Shown here: piece by piece, positions 1 to 6,193 of the stretch
Layout: each line of letters starts with the position of its first letter
Numbering within the stretch: position 1 is the stretch's first letter
From: Epilinea sp044228875
Lineage (GTDB): Bacteria > Chloroflexota > Anaerolineae > Epilineales > Epilineaceae
NCBI GenBank assembly: GCA_044228875.1
Contig: JBGAUA010000114.1
Span: 1-11,691 of the forward strand
Reading direction: 5' to 3'
Length of the DNA stretch: 11,691 bases
The notes under the pieces: generated by a model
The model's input: the letters and a program-made list of their open reading frames with translations, nothing else
Told to the model about the DNA's origin: nothing
Database searches by the model: none
Program-made: the position numbers and the translations under genes

Positions 1-267
1 CTGGCCGTCGGCCTGTGGACGCAGCAGTGGCGCCAGGTCGGCCGGCGCGAGCTGCCAGGTGTCTTCTCCGGAGCGCAGGGTGATGGCTTCGCGCAGGAGT
101 TCGGTCGCCTGGTTCAAGGCTTCGCCGAGCGCCTGCACCGCCGGCGCGGTGGTGGTCACCGGCAGGCGGAAGCCCTCGATGGGCCACTGGCCCCGGGCGG
201 CCACGTCGCGCAGTCCGGCGAAGGCCCGGCCCTGGTCCAGTCGACGGCCGATGACCGCCTCGACGGC
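1..267 (-). CDS. VanW/YoaR-type peptidoglycan-binding protein, downstream piece (runs off window)
   Basis: Read on the minus strand from the gap edge to the window edge in the frame whose codons begin at 267, this piece gives 89 residues with no stop. It starts AVEAVIGRRLDQGRAFAGL and later has the phrase FRLPVTTTAPAVQ. That pattern (helix, then hydrophobic-x-LPV-x-TTxP, then a helix and a Leu/Trp strand such as EDTWQLAPADLAPLL) fits the end of one putative peptidoglycan-binding repeat (PG_binding_4 family) and the start of the next, as found in VanW/YoaR proteins. It is very likely the continuation of the gene starting at 911, but its frame differs from that piece. A 10-N gap is a placeholder of unknown size, so the frame change means nothing. 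The VanW domain itself would lie beyond the left edge and is not seen. The role in the cell envelope is inferred from the family. Confidence 0.7.
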
Positions 268-268
268 C

Positions 269-278
269 NNNNNNNNNN
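269..278. other. Assembly gap (10 Ns)
   Basis: Ten consecutive Ns inside the VanW-type gene. The length is a conventional filler, so the real distance between the flanks is unknown. The two sides do not read in the same frame, and the right side begins with sequence that does not belong to this gene. Confidence 0.98.
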
Positions 279-410
279 AAGGCCTGGTGGGGGCTCCAGT
301 ACGTCGTCGTCCGCGGGGCGGCGTTCCTCGTCGAGACGATCCCGCCGTCGTTCGCGCAGCGCGCCGCGCGCGCCGTCGGCCGCCTCTACTTCCGCCTCGA
401 CGGCCCGCGG
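279..410 (+). other. Foreign-looking fragment: N-terminal part of an LpxL/HtrB-like acyltransferase
   Basis: Starting directly after the gap, the plus strand in the frame of base 279 reads KAWWGLQYVVVRGAAFLVE, then TIPPSFAQRAARAVGRLYFR and LDGPRRG. A hydrophobic Trp/Tyr start, then an LP/IPP turn, an Ala/Arg helix, GRLYFRLD and an arginine cluster is the typical opening of bacterial lysophospholipid/lipid A acyltransferases (LpxL/HtrB family). After about base 410 the resemblance stops and the minus-strand VanW-type gene begins to make sense instead. Neither neighbour explains an acyltransferase start in the opposite orientation. I read it as a short piece of another gene, perhaps another genome, joined here during assembly. 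The family call rests on about 44 residues and carries no catalytic HX4D motif, which would lie further downstream. The right boundary is approximate. Confidence 0.5.
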
Positions 411-911
411 CGAGGTGCCCTCCAGGACGAAGGCGGCGTCCCGGGGCTCGCGGTCGAAATCCCGGGCCAGCTGGGCCAGGGTCACGGCCAGGGCGGCCTC
501 GTCCACCGTGACGACTGCCGGGATGTCCTGGCCCAGGAACGCCGCGCGAAGCGGCACGAGCGTGCGCGCCAGGAGGCCGCGATCGCGGCCGACGGCCATG
601 GCCGCGGCGAGCGTCGCCGCCTCGTCCAGGCCCACGCCGCCCTCGCCCGCCGCCATGCGCAGGGTCTCGGTGTCCGCCAACAGGGTCAGCGCGCGCGTCC
701 CGTCCAAGCCGGCGGCCCGCAGGCGCTCCCCCGCGTCGCCGGCGGTCAAGCCGCCCACGTCGATGCCCGCGACGCGAACGCCGGGATAGATCCTGTCGAC
801 GTGGCTCAGCCGGATGCCGGCCGGCACGGCCAGCAGCAGCAGGAGGGCGGCCGCCAGGATCGCGGGCAGCCAGCGCCGCCGCGGGTCGTTCGCCGTAGCG
901 TCCAGGTTCAC
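411..911 (-). CDS. VanW/YoaR-type membrane-anchored peptidoglycan-binding protein, N-terminal piece
   Basis: The GTG start at 911 is fixed by an AGGAG eight bases upstream and by a GTGA overlap with the hisS stop, which suggests translational coupling. Residues 1-13 are polar and basic, 14-34 form one transmembrane segment rich in Ala and Leu, and the rest would lie outside the cell. From residue 41 the phrase IYPGVRVAGIDVGGLTAGDA is the hallmark opening of the putative peptidoglycan-binding repeat (PG_binding_4) that precedes VanW domains; the repeat continues to about DREPRDAAFVLEG at 153-165. Family proteins are usually 400-600 residues. Here reliable coding ends near base 410, where unrelated sequence and then a gap intervene, and it appears to resume at 267. 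The exact function of VanW-family proteins is not settled; a cell-wall role is inferred from the domain. Confidence 0.8.
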
Positions 912-2521
912 GGGGTCTGCTCCTCATGCGTCGTTTCGCCGTCTCCGCGCAGCCAGGTCACCAGGTCTGCCTCGGCCAGACGTGTTTGTCGGCTCAGACG
1001 CAGGTCCTTGACGGTGACCAGGCCGGCAGCGGCTTCGTCGGGACCGACGATCAGGGCCCAGCGGCAGCCCAGCTGGTCCGCGCTGCGCAGCTGCTGCCCG
1101 AGCCCCTGCCCGGGATCGGTGGCCAGGACGGCGTTGAGACCGGCGGTGCGCAGGGATTGCGCCCGGGCGGCCGCGGCCGGAGCGTCGGCGTCCCCGAAGA
1201 CGGTCACGAAGGTCGACGGCGGCACCAGCGCCGCGTCGTCGAACAGGCCGAGCTCGACCATGACATCGACCAGCCGGTCGACGCCCAGGCTCGAGCCGAC
1301 GGCCGGCATGTCGCGGCCGAAGAGGCTGACCAGCCCGTCGTAGCGTCCGCCGCCGCTCACCGATCCGATCGGTGGCTCCGGAACCACCGTCTCGAAGATG
1401 CTGCCGTTGTAGTAGGCCAGTCCGCGCACCATGGCGAAATCCACCTGGTAGCGGTCCTCGCCGATGCCCACGGCTTCGAGCACGCCGATGATGCGGCGGA
1501 GGTCCGCGGTGCCCGCCTTCGCCTCGGCGTCGTCCAGGCGCTCGTCCAGGGCCGCCAGCAGCGGCAGCGGACGGTCCCGCAGCGCCAGCAGGTCCAGCAG
1601 ACGCGCGATGACCGCCACCGGGATGACGCGATCGGCGCTGAGCTGCGCCCGCAATGTGTCCAGCGAGGCCTGCACCGCCGCCAGACGCGCTTCGGCCAGG
1701 GGCGGCGTTCCCGCGCCGCCTTGCGGGAAGGCCGCCAGCGCGTCGAGGAAGGCCGCGATGCCCCGGTCGCGCACGGTTTCGCCCATGCCTTCGTGGTCCG
1801 ACTTCGCCAGGTCGGTCGTCAGGGTGGCGCGGTCGGCCTTGCCGGTGAGCCAGCGCTCGACGGCCTGCCGCTGGCGGTTGAGCAGGTCCCCCGACAGGCC
1901 GACCGCCAGCAGCTCCTGGCGGACGCCGTCGAAGCCGATCTTGTCCAGCTTGTCGATGGCCCGGTACAGCCCCGGCAGCAGCGGGGCGGGCATGCCGGCG
2001 AAGCGGCCGATGCCGTTGAGCACGCGGCGGTCGTTGATCTTGGTCAGGCTGCGCGGCAGGCCCAGGGCCTGCAGGGCCTGCACGACGATCTGGATGATCT
2101 CGGCGTCGGCCAACACGCCCGTGGAACCCACCAGGTCGATGTCCGCCTGGATGAACTCGCGGTAGCGCCCGCGCTGCGGGCGTTCAGCGCGCCACACCGC
2201 CGCCATCTGGTAGCGGCGGAAGGGCTTGGTCAGGGCAGGGTTCATGGCGCAGACGCGGGCCAAGGGCACCGAGAGGTCATAGCGAAGGGCGTAGCCGGAC
2301 TCGCCGGCGAGCCCGGCCCGGTAGATGAGCCGCTCCGCCTCCGGACCGTACTTGCCCATCAAGGTGCTCTCCAGCTCTACCGCGGGGGTCTCGAGCGGCG
2401 CGTAGCCATGCCCTTCGAAGAGCGAGCGAAGGGTGTCCGTCACCTTCTGAAAGCGACGGGCCTCGATGGGCAGGAGATCGCGCATCCCGCGCGCGAGGGC
2501 GGGGGCGCCGGGCTTGGACAT
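908..2521 (-). CDS. hisS: Histidyl-tRNA synthetase, eukaryote-like type
   Basis: Charges tRNA-His with histidine in the cytoplasm using ATP. The 537-residue class II synthetase shows motif 2 at about 107-131 (AAVWRAERPQRGRYREFIQA), the second histidine-specific block RGLAYYNGSIFE at 366-377, GGGRYDGL at 390-397, motif 3 SSLGVDRL at 410-417, and a C-terminal anticodon-binding domain from about 434. GRYREFIQADIDLVG, KINDRRVLNGI and IDKLDKI resemble the eukaryotic cytosolic enzyme more than the usual ~420-residue bacterial HisRS. The stretch between IDKLDKI (189-195) and RGLAYY is about 170 residues, roughly twice that of the human enzyme as I remember it, and accounts for the length. The ATG start at 2521 has CGGAG about ten bases upstream. 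It overlaps the following VanW-type gene by four bases and lies 105 bases after gcdH on the same strand. Confidence 0.96.
   Translation of the reverse strand: MSKPGAPALARGMRDLLPIEARRFQKVTDTLRSLFEGHGYAPLETPAVELESTLMGKYGPEAERLIYRAGLAGESGYALRYDLSVPLARVCAMNPALTKPFRRYQMAAVWRAERPQRGRYREFIQADIDLVGSTGVLADAEIIQIVVQALQALGLPRSLTKINDRRVLNGIGRFAGMPAPLLPGLYRAIDKLDKIGFDGVRQELLAVGLSGDLLNRQRQAVERWLTGKADRATLTTDLAKSDHEGMGETVRDRGIAAFLDALAAFPQGGAGTPPLAEARLAAVQASLDTLRAQLSADRVIPVAVIARLLDLLALRDRPLPLLAALDERLDDAEAKAGTADLRRIIGVLEAVGIGEDRYQVDFAMVRGLAYYNGSIFETVVPEPPIGSVSGGGRYDGLVSLFGRDMPAVGSSLGVDRLVDVMVELGLFDDAALVPPSTFVTVFGDADAPAAAARAQSLRTAGLNAVLATDPGQGLGQQLRSADQLGCRWALIVGPDEAAAGLVTVKDLRLSRQTRLAEADLVTWLRGDGETTHEEQTP
920..924 (-). 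promoter_or_regulatory. Ribosome binding site for the VanW-type gene
   Basis: AGGAG on the minus strand, eight bases before the GTG at 911 and inside the last codons of hisS. It supports the GTG start and coupled translation of the two genes. Confidence 0.7.
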
Positions 2522-2544
2522 GGCGCTATGGCTCCGATGAATGT

Positions 2545-2570
2545 CCCCGGCGTTATCAGGCGTGCCGGGG
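2545..2570 (-). terminator. Small GC hairpin between gcdH and hisS
   Basis: A perfect seven-base inverted repeat, CCCCGGC (2545-2551) and GCCGGGG (2564-2570), with a 12-base loop in the 105-base space after gcdH. There is no T-run after it on the minus strand, and the hisS ribosome site follows closely. It could be a weak terminator, a leader structure of hisS, or chance in GC-rich DNA. Confidence 0.25.
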
Positions 2571-2626
2571 GCTGGGACGGGCGAAGGTCGCGGCGGCGGC
2601 TCAGGGGAGAGGCATCGCCCCGAGGT

Positions 2627-3643
2627 TCAGGAAGAGAAAGCCTGGATGCCGGTCTGCGCGCGGCCGAGGATCAAGGCATGGACGTCGTGGGTGCCCTCGT
2701 AGGTGTTCACGGCTTCCAGGTTCATCATGTGGCGGATCACATGGTACTCGTCGCTGACCCCGTTGGCGCCGTGCATGTCGCGGCTCTGCCGCGCGATGTC
2801 CAGGGCCTTGCCGCAGGAATTGCGTTTGATGAGCGAGATCATCTCCGGCGCGGCCTGGCCGCTGTCCAGCAGGCGGCCCACCTGCAGGCAGGCCTGCAGC
2901 CCCAAGGCGATCTCGGTCTGCATGTCCGCCAGCTTCTTCTGGATGAGCTGGGTGGCCGCCAGCGGTCGGCCGAACTGCTCGCGATCCAGCGTGTAGCGGC
3001 GGGCGGCGTGCCAGCAGAATTCGGCGGCTCCCATCGCCCCCCAGGCGATGCCGTAGCGGGCCTTGTTCAGACAGCTGAAGGGACCCTTCAGCCCCTTCAC
3101 CTCTGGAAACATGTTGGCCTCCGGCACGAACACGTCGTCCATCACGATCATGCCGGTGCTGGAAGCGCGCAGGCTGAACTTGCCCTCGATGGCCGGCGCG
3201 CTGAGCCCGGGCATGCCCTTTTCCAACAGGAGTAAGCGATCCTTCTGGGCCTCGGTGCCGAAGGCGTACACCGGGTGCATGACCAGGCTGGACTGCACCG
3301 ACGCCGCGGAGCGGTAGCCGGAATCCACCCGCTCCACCTCGCGGGTGATGAGCCCGTAGGCCACGTGGTTGACGCCGGCGCAACCGTAGCCCTGGATGGT
3401 CGGGCCGAGTAGCCCCAGCGCGCCCATCTCGTGGTAGATGGCGCGGTCGAAGACCTCGTGGCGGTTGGCCTCCAGGATGCGCGGAGCGAGTCGCGACTGG
3501 CAATAGTCGCGCGCCGCCTCCTGGATCATGCGCTCCTCCTCCGTCAGCTGGCTGTCAAGCGACAGGGGATCTTCCCAGCGGAAGCGCGCCGCGCCGCCGG
3601 CCCGGGGCGTGGTCTGATCTGCGGTCGGGTTGCCGACGGTCAT
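2627..3643 (-). CDS. gcdH: Glutaryl-CoA dehydrogenase lacking the FAD-binding middle domain (in-frame deletion)
   Basis: Glutaryl-CoA dehydrogenase oxidises and decarboxylates glutaryl-CoA to crotonyl-CoA in lysine/tryptophan and aromatic breakdown. This 338-residue protein matches the family closely: RWEDPLSLDSQLTEEER near 22-38, GPTIQGYGCAGV 80-91, EVERVDSGYRS 102-112 with the substrate-binding Arg (111), RYGIAWGAMGAAE 196-208, QFGRPLAATQLIQKKLADMQ 223-242, and NTYEGTHDVHALILGRAQTG with the catalytic base Glu316. But at residues 136-140 the text jumps from AQKDRL straight to LLEKGMPGLSAP. The roughly 70 residues normally found there, with the FGLTEPNxGSDP and WITNSP blocks that hold the flavin, are absent. 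The family length is about 390-400. As written it could hardly bind FAD. ATG 3643 has GAGAG six bases upstream and a TATACT box further up. It may instead be the second half of a single reading frame starting at 4156. Confidence 0.88.
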   Translation of the reverse strand: MTVGNPTADQTTPRAGGAARFRWEDPLSLDSQLTEEERMIQEAARDYCQSRLAPRILEANRHEVFDRAIYHEMGALGLLGPTIQGYGCAGVNHVAYGLITREVERVDSGYRSAASVQSSLVMHPVYAFGTEAQKDRLLLLEKGMPGLSAPAIEGKFSLRASSTGMIVMDDVFVPEANMFPEVKGLKGPFSCLNKARYGIAWGAMGAAEFCWHAARRYTLDREQFGRPLAATQLIQKKLADMQTEIALGLQACLQVGRLLDSGQAAPEMISLIKRNSCGKALDIARQSRDMHGANGVSDEYHVIRHMMNLEAVNTYEGTHDVHALILGRAQTGIQAFSS

Positions 3644-4156
3644 GGGAGGCTCTCGCTTGCGGGGATCCGGACGTAGGGCGCGCCATAAGGGCGCCGACAC
3701 GGAGTATAGCGTGTCCGTCGGCTCCCGCGGCGGGCCGTCGTCGGGGCTGCCGCGATTCACCATCCAGGCGGCGAAGCCGTCGAGGAACTGCTCGAAGGCC
3801 GACAGGTGCTCCGCCGGAAAGCCGAAACGCCGCGGAGCGTCCGCCAACACCCGGTGGAAGCAGGCAAGCCATTCCCGGCGCGCCGTATCGTCGATGGCCA
3901 CCACCAGGTGGCGCGCGCGCATGGCCGGTGGCCCATAGCGCTGATGGTAGAGCGGCGGACCGCCCAGGAGCCCCACGAAGAACGCGCTCGAGCGCTCCAC
4001 GCTCTCGGCGATGTCGGGGCTGAAGAGGTGGGCGATGGGGGACCGATGAAGCTCGTCATAAAGCGCGGCGATCATCGCCCGCACGCCGGCTTCACCCATG
4101 TGCCGGTAGATCTCCGGGCTGGGTGCCGGCCCGCGGGGTGGTCCGCCGGCGGGCAC
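3644..4156 (-). CDS. Group II truncated haemoglobin (trHbO-like), open into gcdH
   Basis: Small haem protein of the 2-on-2 globin family, usually binding O2 or handling NO and peroxide in the cytoplasm. Numbered from the GTG at 4156: YRHMGEAGVRAMIAALYDEL at 17-36 with the distal B10 Tyr33, the group signature GGPPLYHQRYGPPAMRARH at 65-83 ending in the proximal His83, and REWLACF with the group II/III G8 Trp96. The fold ends near WMVNRGS (131-137). About 34 more residues then lead without a stop into the gcdH ATG at 3643. The start is uncertain. The next in-frame ATG (4099) would cut into helix A, and no clear ribosome site precedes the GTG. Either the globin and dehydrogenase are one 509-residue fusion, or the globin stop has been lost. 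Between its start and the beta-helix gene upstream lies a long hairpin. Confidence 0.85.
3703..3708 (-). promoter_or_regulatory. Possible -10 box (TATACT) for gcdH
   Basis: TATACT on the minus strand stands out in very GC-rich surroundings, about 60 bases before the gcdH ATG. It differs from TATAAT at one position. No convincing -35 element lies 16-18 bases upstream. If real, gcdH has its own promoter inside what is otherwise open reading frame behind the globin, which argues against a fusion protein. Confidence 0.3.
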
Positions 4157-4199
4157 GTGGACGGCGGAAGTCGGGCTCAAGAGGTCCTGCGCCGACACA

Positions 4200-4237
4200 G
4201 CTGGACATCGCCGCCTGTAAGGGCAGCGATGTCCAGC
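4200..4237 (-). terminator. Long hairpin after the CSLREA beta-helix gene
   Basis: Arms 4200-4215 and 4222-4237 pair at 15 of 16 positions around a six-base loop. The single mismatch (4212/4225) is C-A on the plus strand but G-U on the minus-strand RNA, so the structure is better formed in minus-strand transcripts. It sits 22 bases beyond the stop of the 4260-6059 gene and before the globin. There is no T-run, so it is either a hairpin-only terminator or an mRNA 3'-end stabiliser. Confidence 0.65.
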
Positions 4238-4259
4238 AGGATTGGGCGAGCCAAGGGCA

Positions 4260-6059
4260 TCACTTCTGGGCCCAAGGCAACAGGATGGTCCTGGCGGGTG
4301 CGGTGGGCGTCCCCGGATCGGGCCGGGTCGCGGTGCCGGTGGCGGTCGGCGTCGTCGGCGATCCGCTGCTGGTCGGCACGGCGGTCGTCGGCAGGGTGGC
4401 CGAGGGCTTGGGGGTCGGCGTCGACGGCGTCGCGGACGTGGGCGCCGCCGTCGCGCCCCATTCCGTCGGCGTGGCGGTCGGCGTGGGCGTTCGCGCCACA
4501 TGGGTGCCGGGGATGAGCTTGGCAGTCGCCAGGGCCGAGCTGTTCTCGCCGCTGATGGCCAGGGCTGTCACGTAGCGGTACAGGAAACCGTCGGGCTTCT
4601 CGAAGGTGAAGGCGCCATCGGATCCGGCCACGACCATGCCTTCGTAGACGTCCGCCTGCTTGTCCATGTCCGAGTAGACCTCGACGGTGCAGCCGGCGCA
4701 GGCCACGCCCTTGAGGCTGGTCGCGGTCAGCTCGTCCAGGCGCGGCACCTTGATGTCGTCGTTGGCGTTGGAGCTGATGCTGATCGACTTGCCTTCATTG
4801 CCGGTGATGCTGTTGCGGCTGACCTTGTTGCGACGGCTGGCCTTGCCCTGGATGGTGACCCCGTTGCCCTTGTTGCAGAAGATCGAGTTGCCGCTGATCA
4901 CCGTCCCGTTGGGGCCGGACACCAGCTGGATGCCGTCGCCGCCGTTCTGCATGCAGGACTTGCCGTCGGGGCCGGCGCCGATCGTGTTGTCGGTGATCAA
5001 GGTGCCGGTGACCGGGTTCTGGATCTGGATGCCCGACTGCTTGCTGGCGGAGATGATGTTCTTGTGGATACGGTTGCCGGGGGCATAGCTGATCAGGATG
5101 GCGTTGGTCAAGCCGTTGGTCGGCTGGCCCTTGGGGTTGACGCCGAAGATGTTGTACTCGATGGCGTTGTTCTTCGTCTGCTTCTCCAGGCCGACGAAGT
5201 CGGTGTCCTCGAGACGCACGCCGGTCGAGCCGGCGGCGAAGTAGTTCTGGTTGTTGGGCATCGCGTCGCCGATGACATTGTCGAAGGTGCCCTGCTCCAG
5301 GTTGACGCAGTCGCCGCTGACCGGGGCCAGCACCGTGCCGTCGCCCTTGATCCCGCACCAGTTGCCCACGATCTTGTTCTTGCTGGTGCGCAGACCGGTG
5401 ATCTGCACGGCATGGCCGCCGGTGAATTCGTCCGGGCCCTTGATGTCGGCGAAGACGATGCCCGGCCCGATCTGGTTGCCCTCGGCGTTGTCGTTGATGA
5501 TGCCGCCCTGCAGGACCATGCCCGCCCGGGCGAAGGTGCCGCGGAAGTCGAAACCGGCCAGGATGTTCGTGTCGCTCTCCACCGAGATCAGGTACTCCAG
5601 GCCGATGTCGCCGCCGTCGACCACGATGCGGTTGTCCGCCGGGCTCTTCCAGGGCAGGCCCTGGCGAAAGTCGATGAACACGAGCCGGTTGGTGAGGATG
5701 ATCTCCAGGTTGAGGGTCATCTTGAGCACCCACTTGCCGGTGCGCGCATCGAAGTTGGGGTCGGACTTGCGCAGCGGTTCGACGCCGGCCGGACAGGGCC
5801 TGGCGCCGGGGATCTCCGCCGGGTCGAAGCAGGCGCGCACGATGGCCCCGTTGAGCTCCTGCTGCGCCGAGTTGAGCGCGCGGCGAAAGGTGCAAGGCGC
5901 GTCGGCGCGGCATAGGTCCTCGTCGTCCTCGCCCTGGTCGATGGTGCTGTTGACGAAGATGACGTTCTGGGCATGGACCGGCCGCCACTGACCCAGGGTC
6001 AGGGACAGGAGGAACGCGACGAGGAGCAGGGTTCGTGGCGCGACACGGAGGCGCTGCAT
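4260..6059 (-). CDS. Secreted right-handed beta-helix protein with CSLREA-like N-terminus
   Basis: Exported surface or extracellular protein of 599 residues. A signal peptide covers 1-30, ending in VHA before QN. At 34-64 the phrase IFVNSTIDQGEDDEDLC and CTFRRALNSA is a degenerate form of the CSLREA domain found at the N-terminus of many secreted beta-helix proteins. From about 120 to 445 come irregular helix rungs such as NKIVGNWCGI, NRIHKNIIS, TLITDNTIG and TVISGNSIFC. A small beta domain (about 450-520, CTVEVYSDMDKQADVYEG) follows. Then come about 65 residues of Thr/Pro/Ala linker and the end RTILLPWAQK. The start ATG at 6059 has AGGAG eight bases upstream. Such folds often bind or cut polysaccharide, but I see no catalytic motif; the linker plus the hydrophobic-Pro-basic tail suggests sorting or anchoring. 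A hairpin follows the gene, and the VWA gene lies 134 bases upstream on the same strand. Confidence 0.88.
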   Translation of the reverse strand: MQRLRVAPRTLLLVAFLLSLTLGQWRPVHAQNVIFVNSTIDQGEDDEDLCRADAPCTFRRALNSAQQELNGAIVRACFDPAEIPGARPCPAGVEPLRKSDPNFDARTGKWVLKMTLNLEIILTNRLVFIDFRQGLPWKSPADNRIVVDGGDIGLEYLISVESDTNILAGFDFRGTFARAGMVLQGGIINDNAEGNQIGPGIVFADIKGPDEFTGGHAVQITGLRTSKNKIVGNWCGIKGDGTVLAPVSGDCVNLEQGTFDNVIGDAMPNNQNYFAAGSTGVRLEDTDFVGLEKQTKNNAIEYNIFGVNPKGQPTNGLTNAILISYAPGNRIHKNIISASKQSGIQIQNPVTGTLITDNTIGAGPDGKSCMQNGGDGIQLVSGPNGTVISGNSIFCNKGNGVTIQGKASRRNKVSRNSITGNEGKSISISSNANDDIKVPRLDELTATSLKGVACAGCTVEVYSDMDKQADVYEGMVVAGSDGAFTFEKPDGFLYRYVTALAISGENSSALATAKLIPGTHVARTPTPTATPTEWGATAAPTSATPSTPTPKPSATLPTTAVPTSSGSPTTPTATGTATRPDPGTPTAPARTILLPWAQK

Positions 6060-6117
6060 GACGGAGTCTCCTGGGTTGCTGCGGGGTCAGGATCGGCGGC
6101 CCGAGCGGCCAAACCAG

Positions 6118-6151
6118 AACCGGCCGGAGCCTGATCGGACTCCGGCCGGTT
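6118..6151 (-). terminator. Perfect 12-bp hairpin after the VWA gene
   Basis: AACCGGCCGGAG (6118-6129) and CTCCGGCCGGTT (6140-6151) are perfect inverted repeats around a ten-base loop, lying 42 bases after the VWA stop. On the minus strand the stem is followed by a short T-containing stretch (TTCTGGTTTGG), so it fits a factor-independent terminator with a weak tail for the VWA gene. It also separates that gene from the beta-helix gene downstream. Confidence 0.7.
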
Positions 6152-6193
6152 GCTGCGGCTGATGGATTGGGTGGCGGCGCGCCGCTGCCGGGA

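Noticed and set aside
59..511. Plus-strand open frame spanning the N gap
   Set aside because: It reads through placeholder Ns and is Arg/Pro/Ala-rich shadow sequence of the minus-strand gene.
926..3235. Long plus-strand open frame opposite hisS and gcdH (769 codons)
   Set aside because: It is antisense to two clearly recognised genes, has low-complexity Gly/Arg/His/Gln content, shows no domain, and is a by-product of high G+C at third positions.
4200..4237. Insertion-sequence terminal repeat or attachment site
   Set aside because: The two arms are adjacent around a six-base loop, with no transposase or target duplication nearby; a hairpin is the simpler explanation.
4157..4501. N-terminal extension of the globin frame up to an ATG at 4501
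   Set aside because: The extension is Arg/Pro-rich nonsense read across the Thr/Pro linker codons of the beta-helix gene and across the hairpin; the globin fold needs no more than about 20 residues before helix A.
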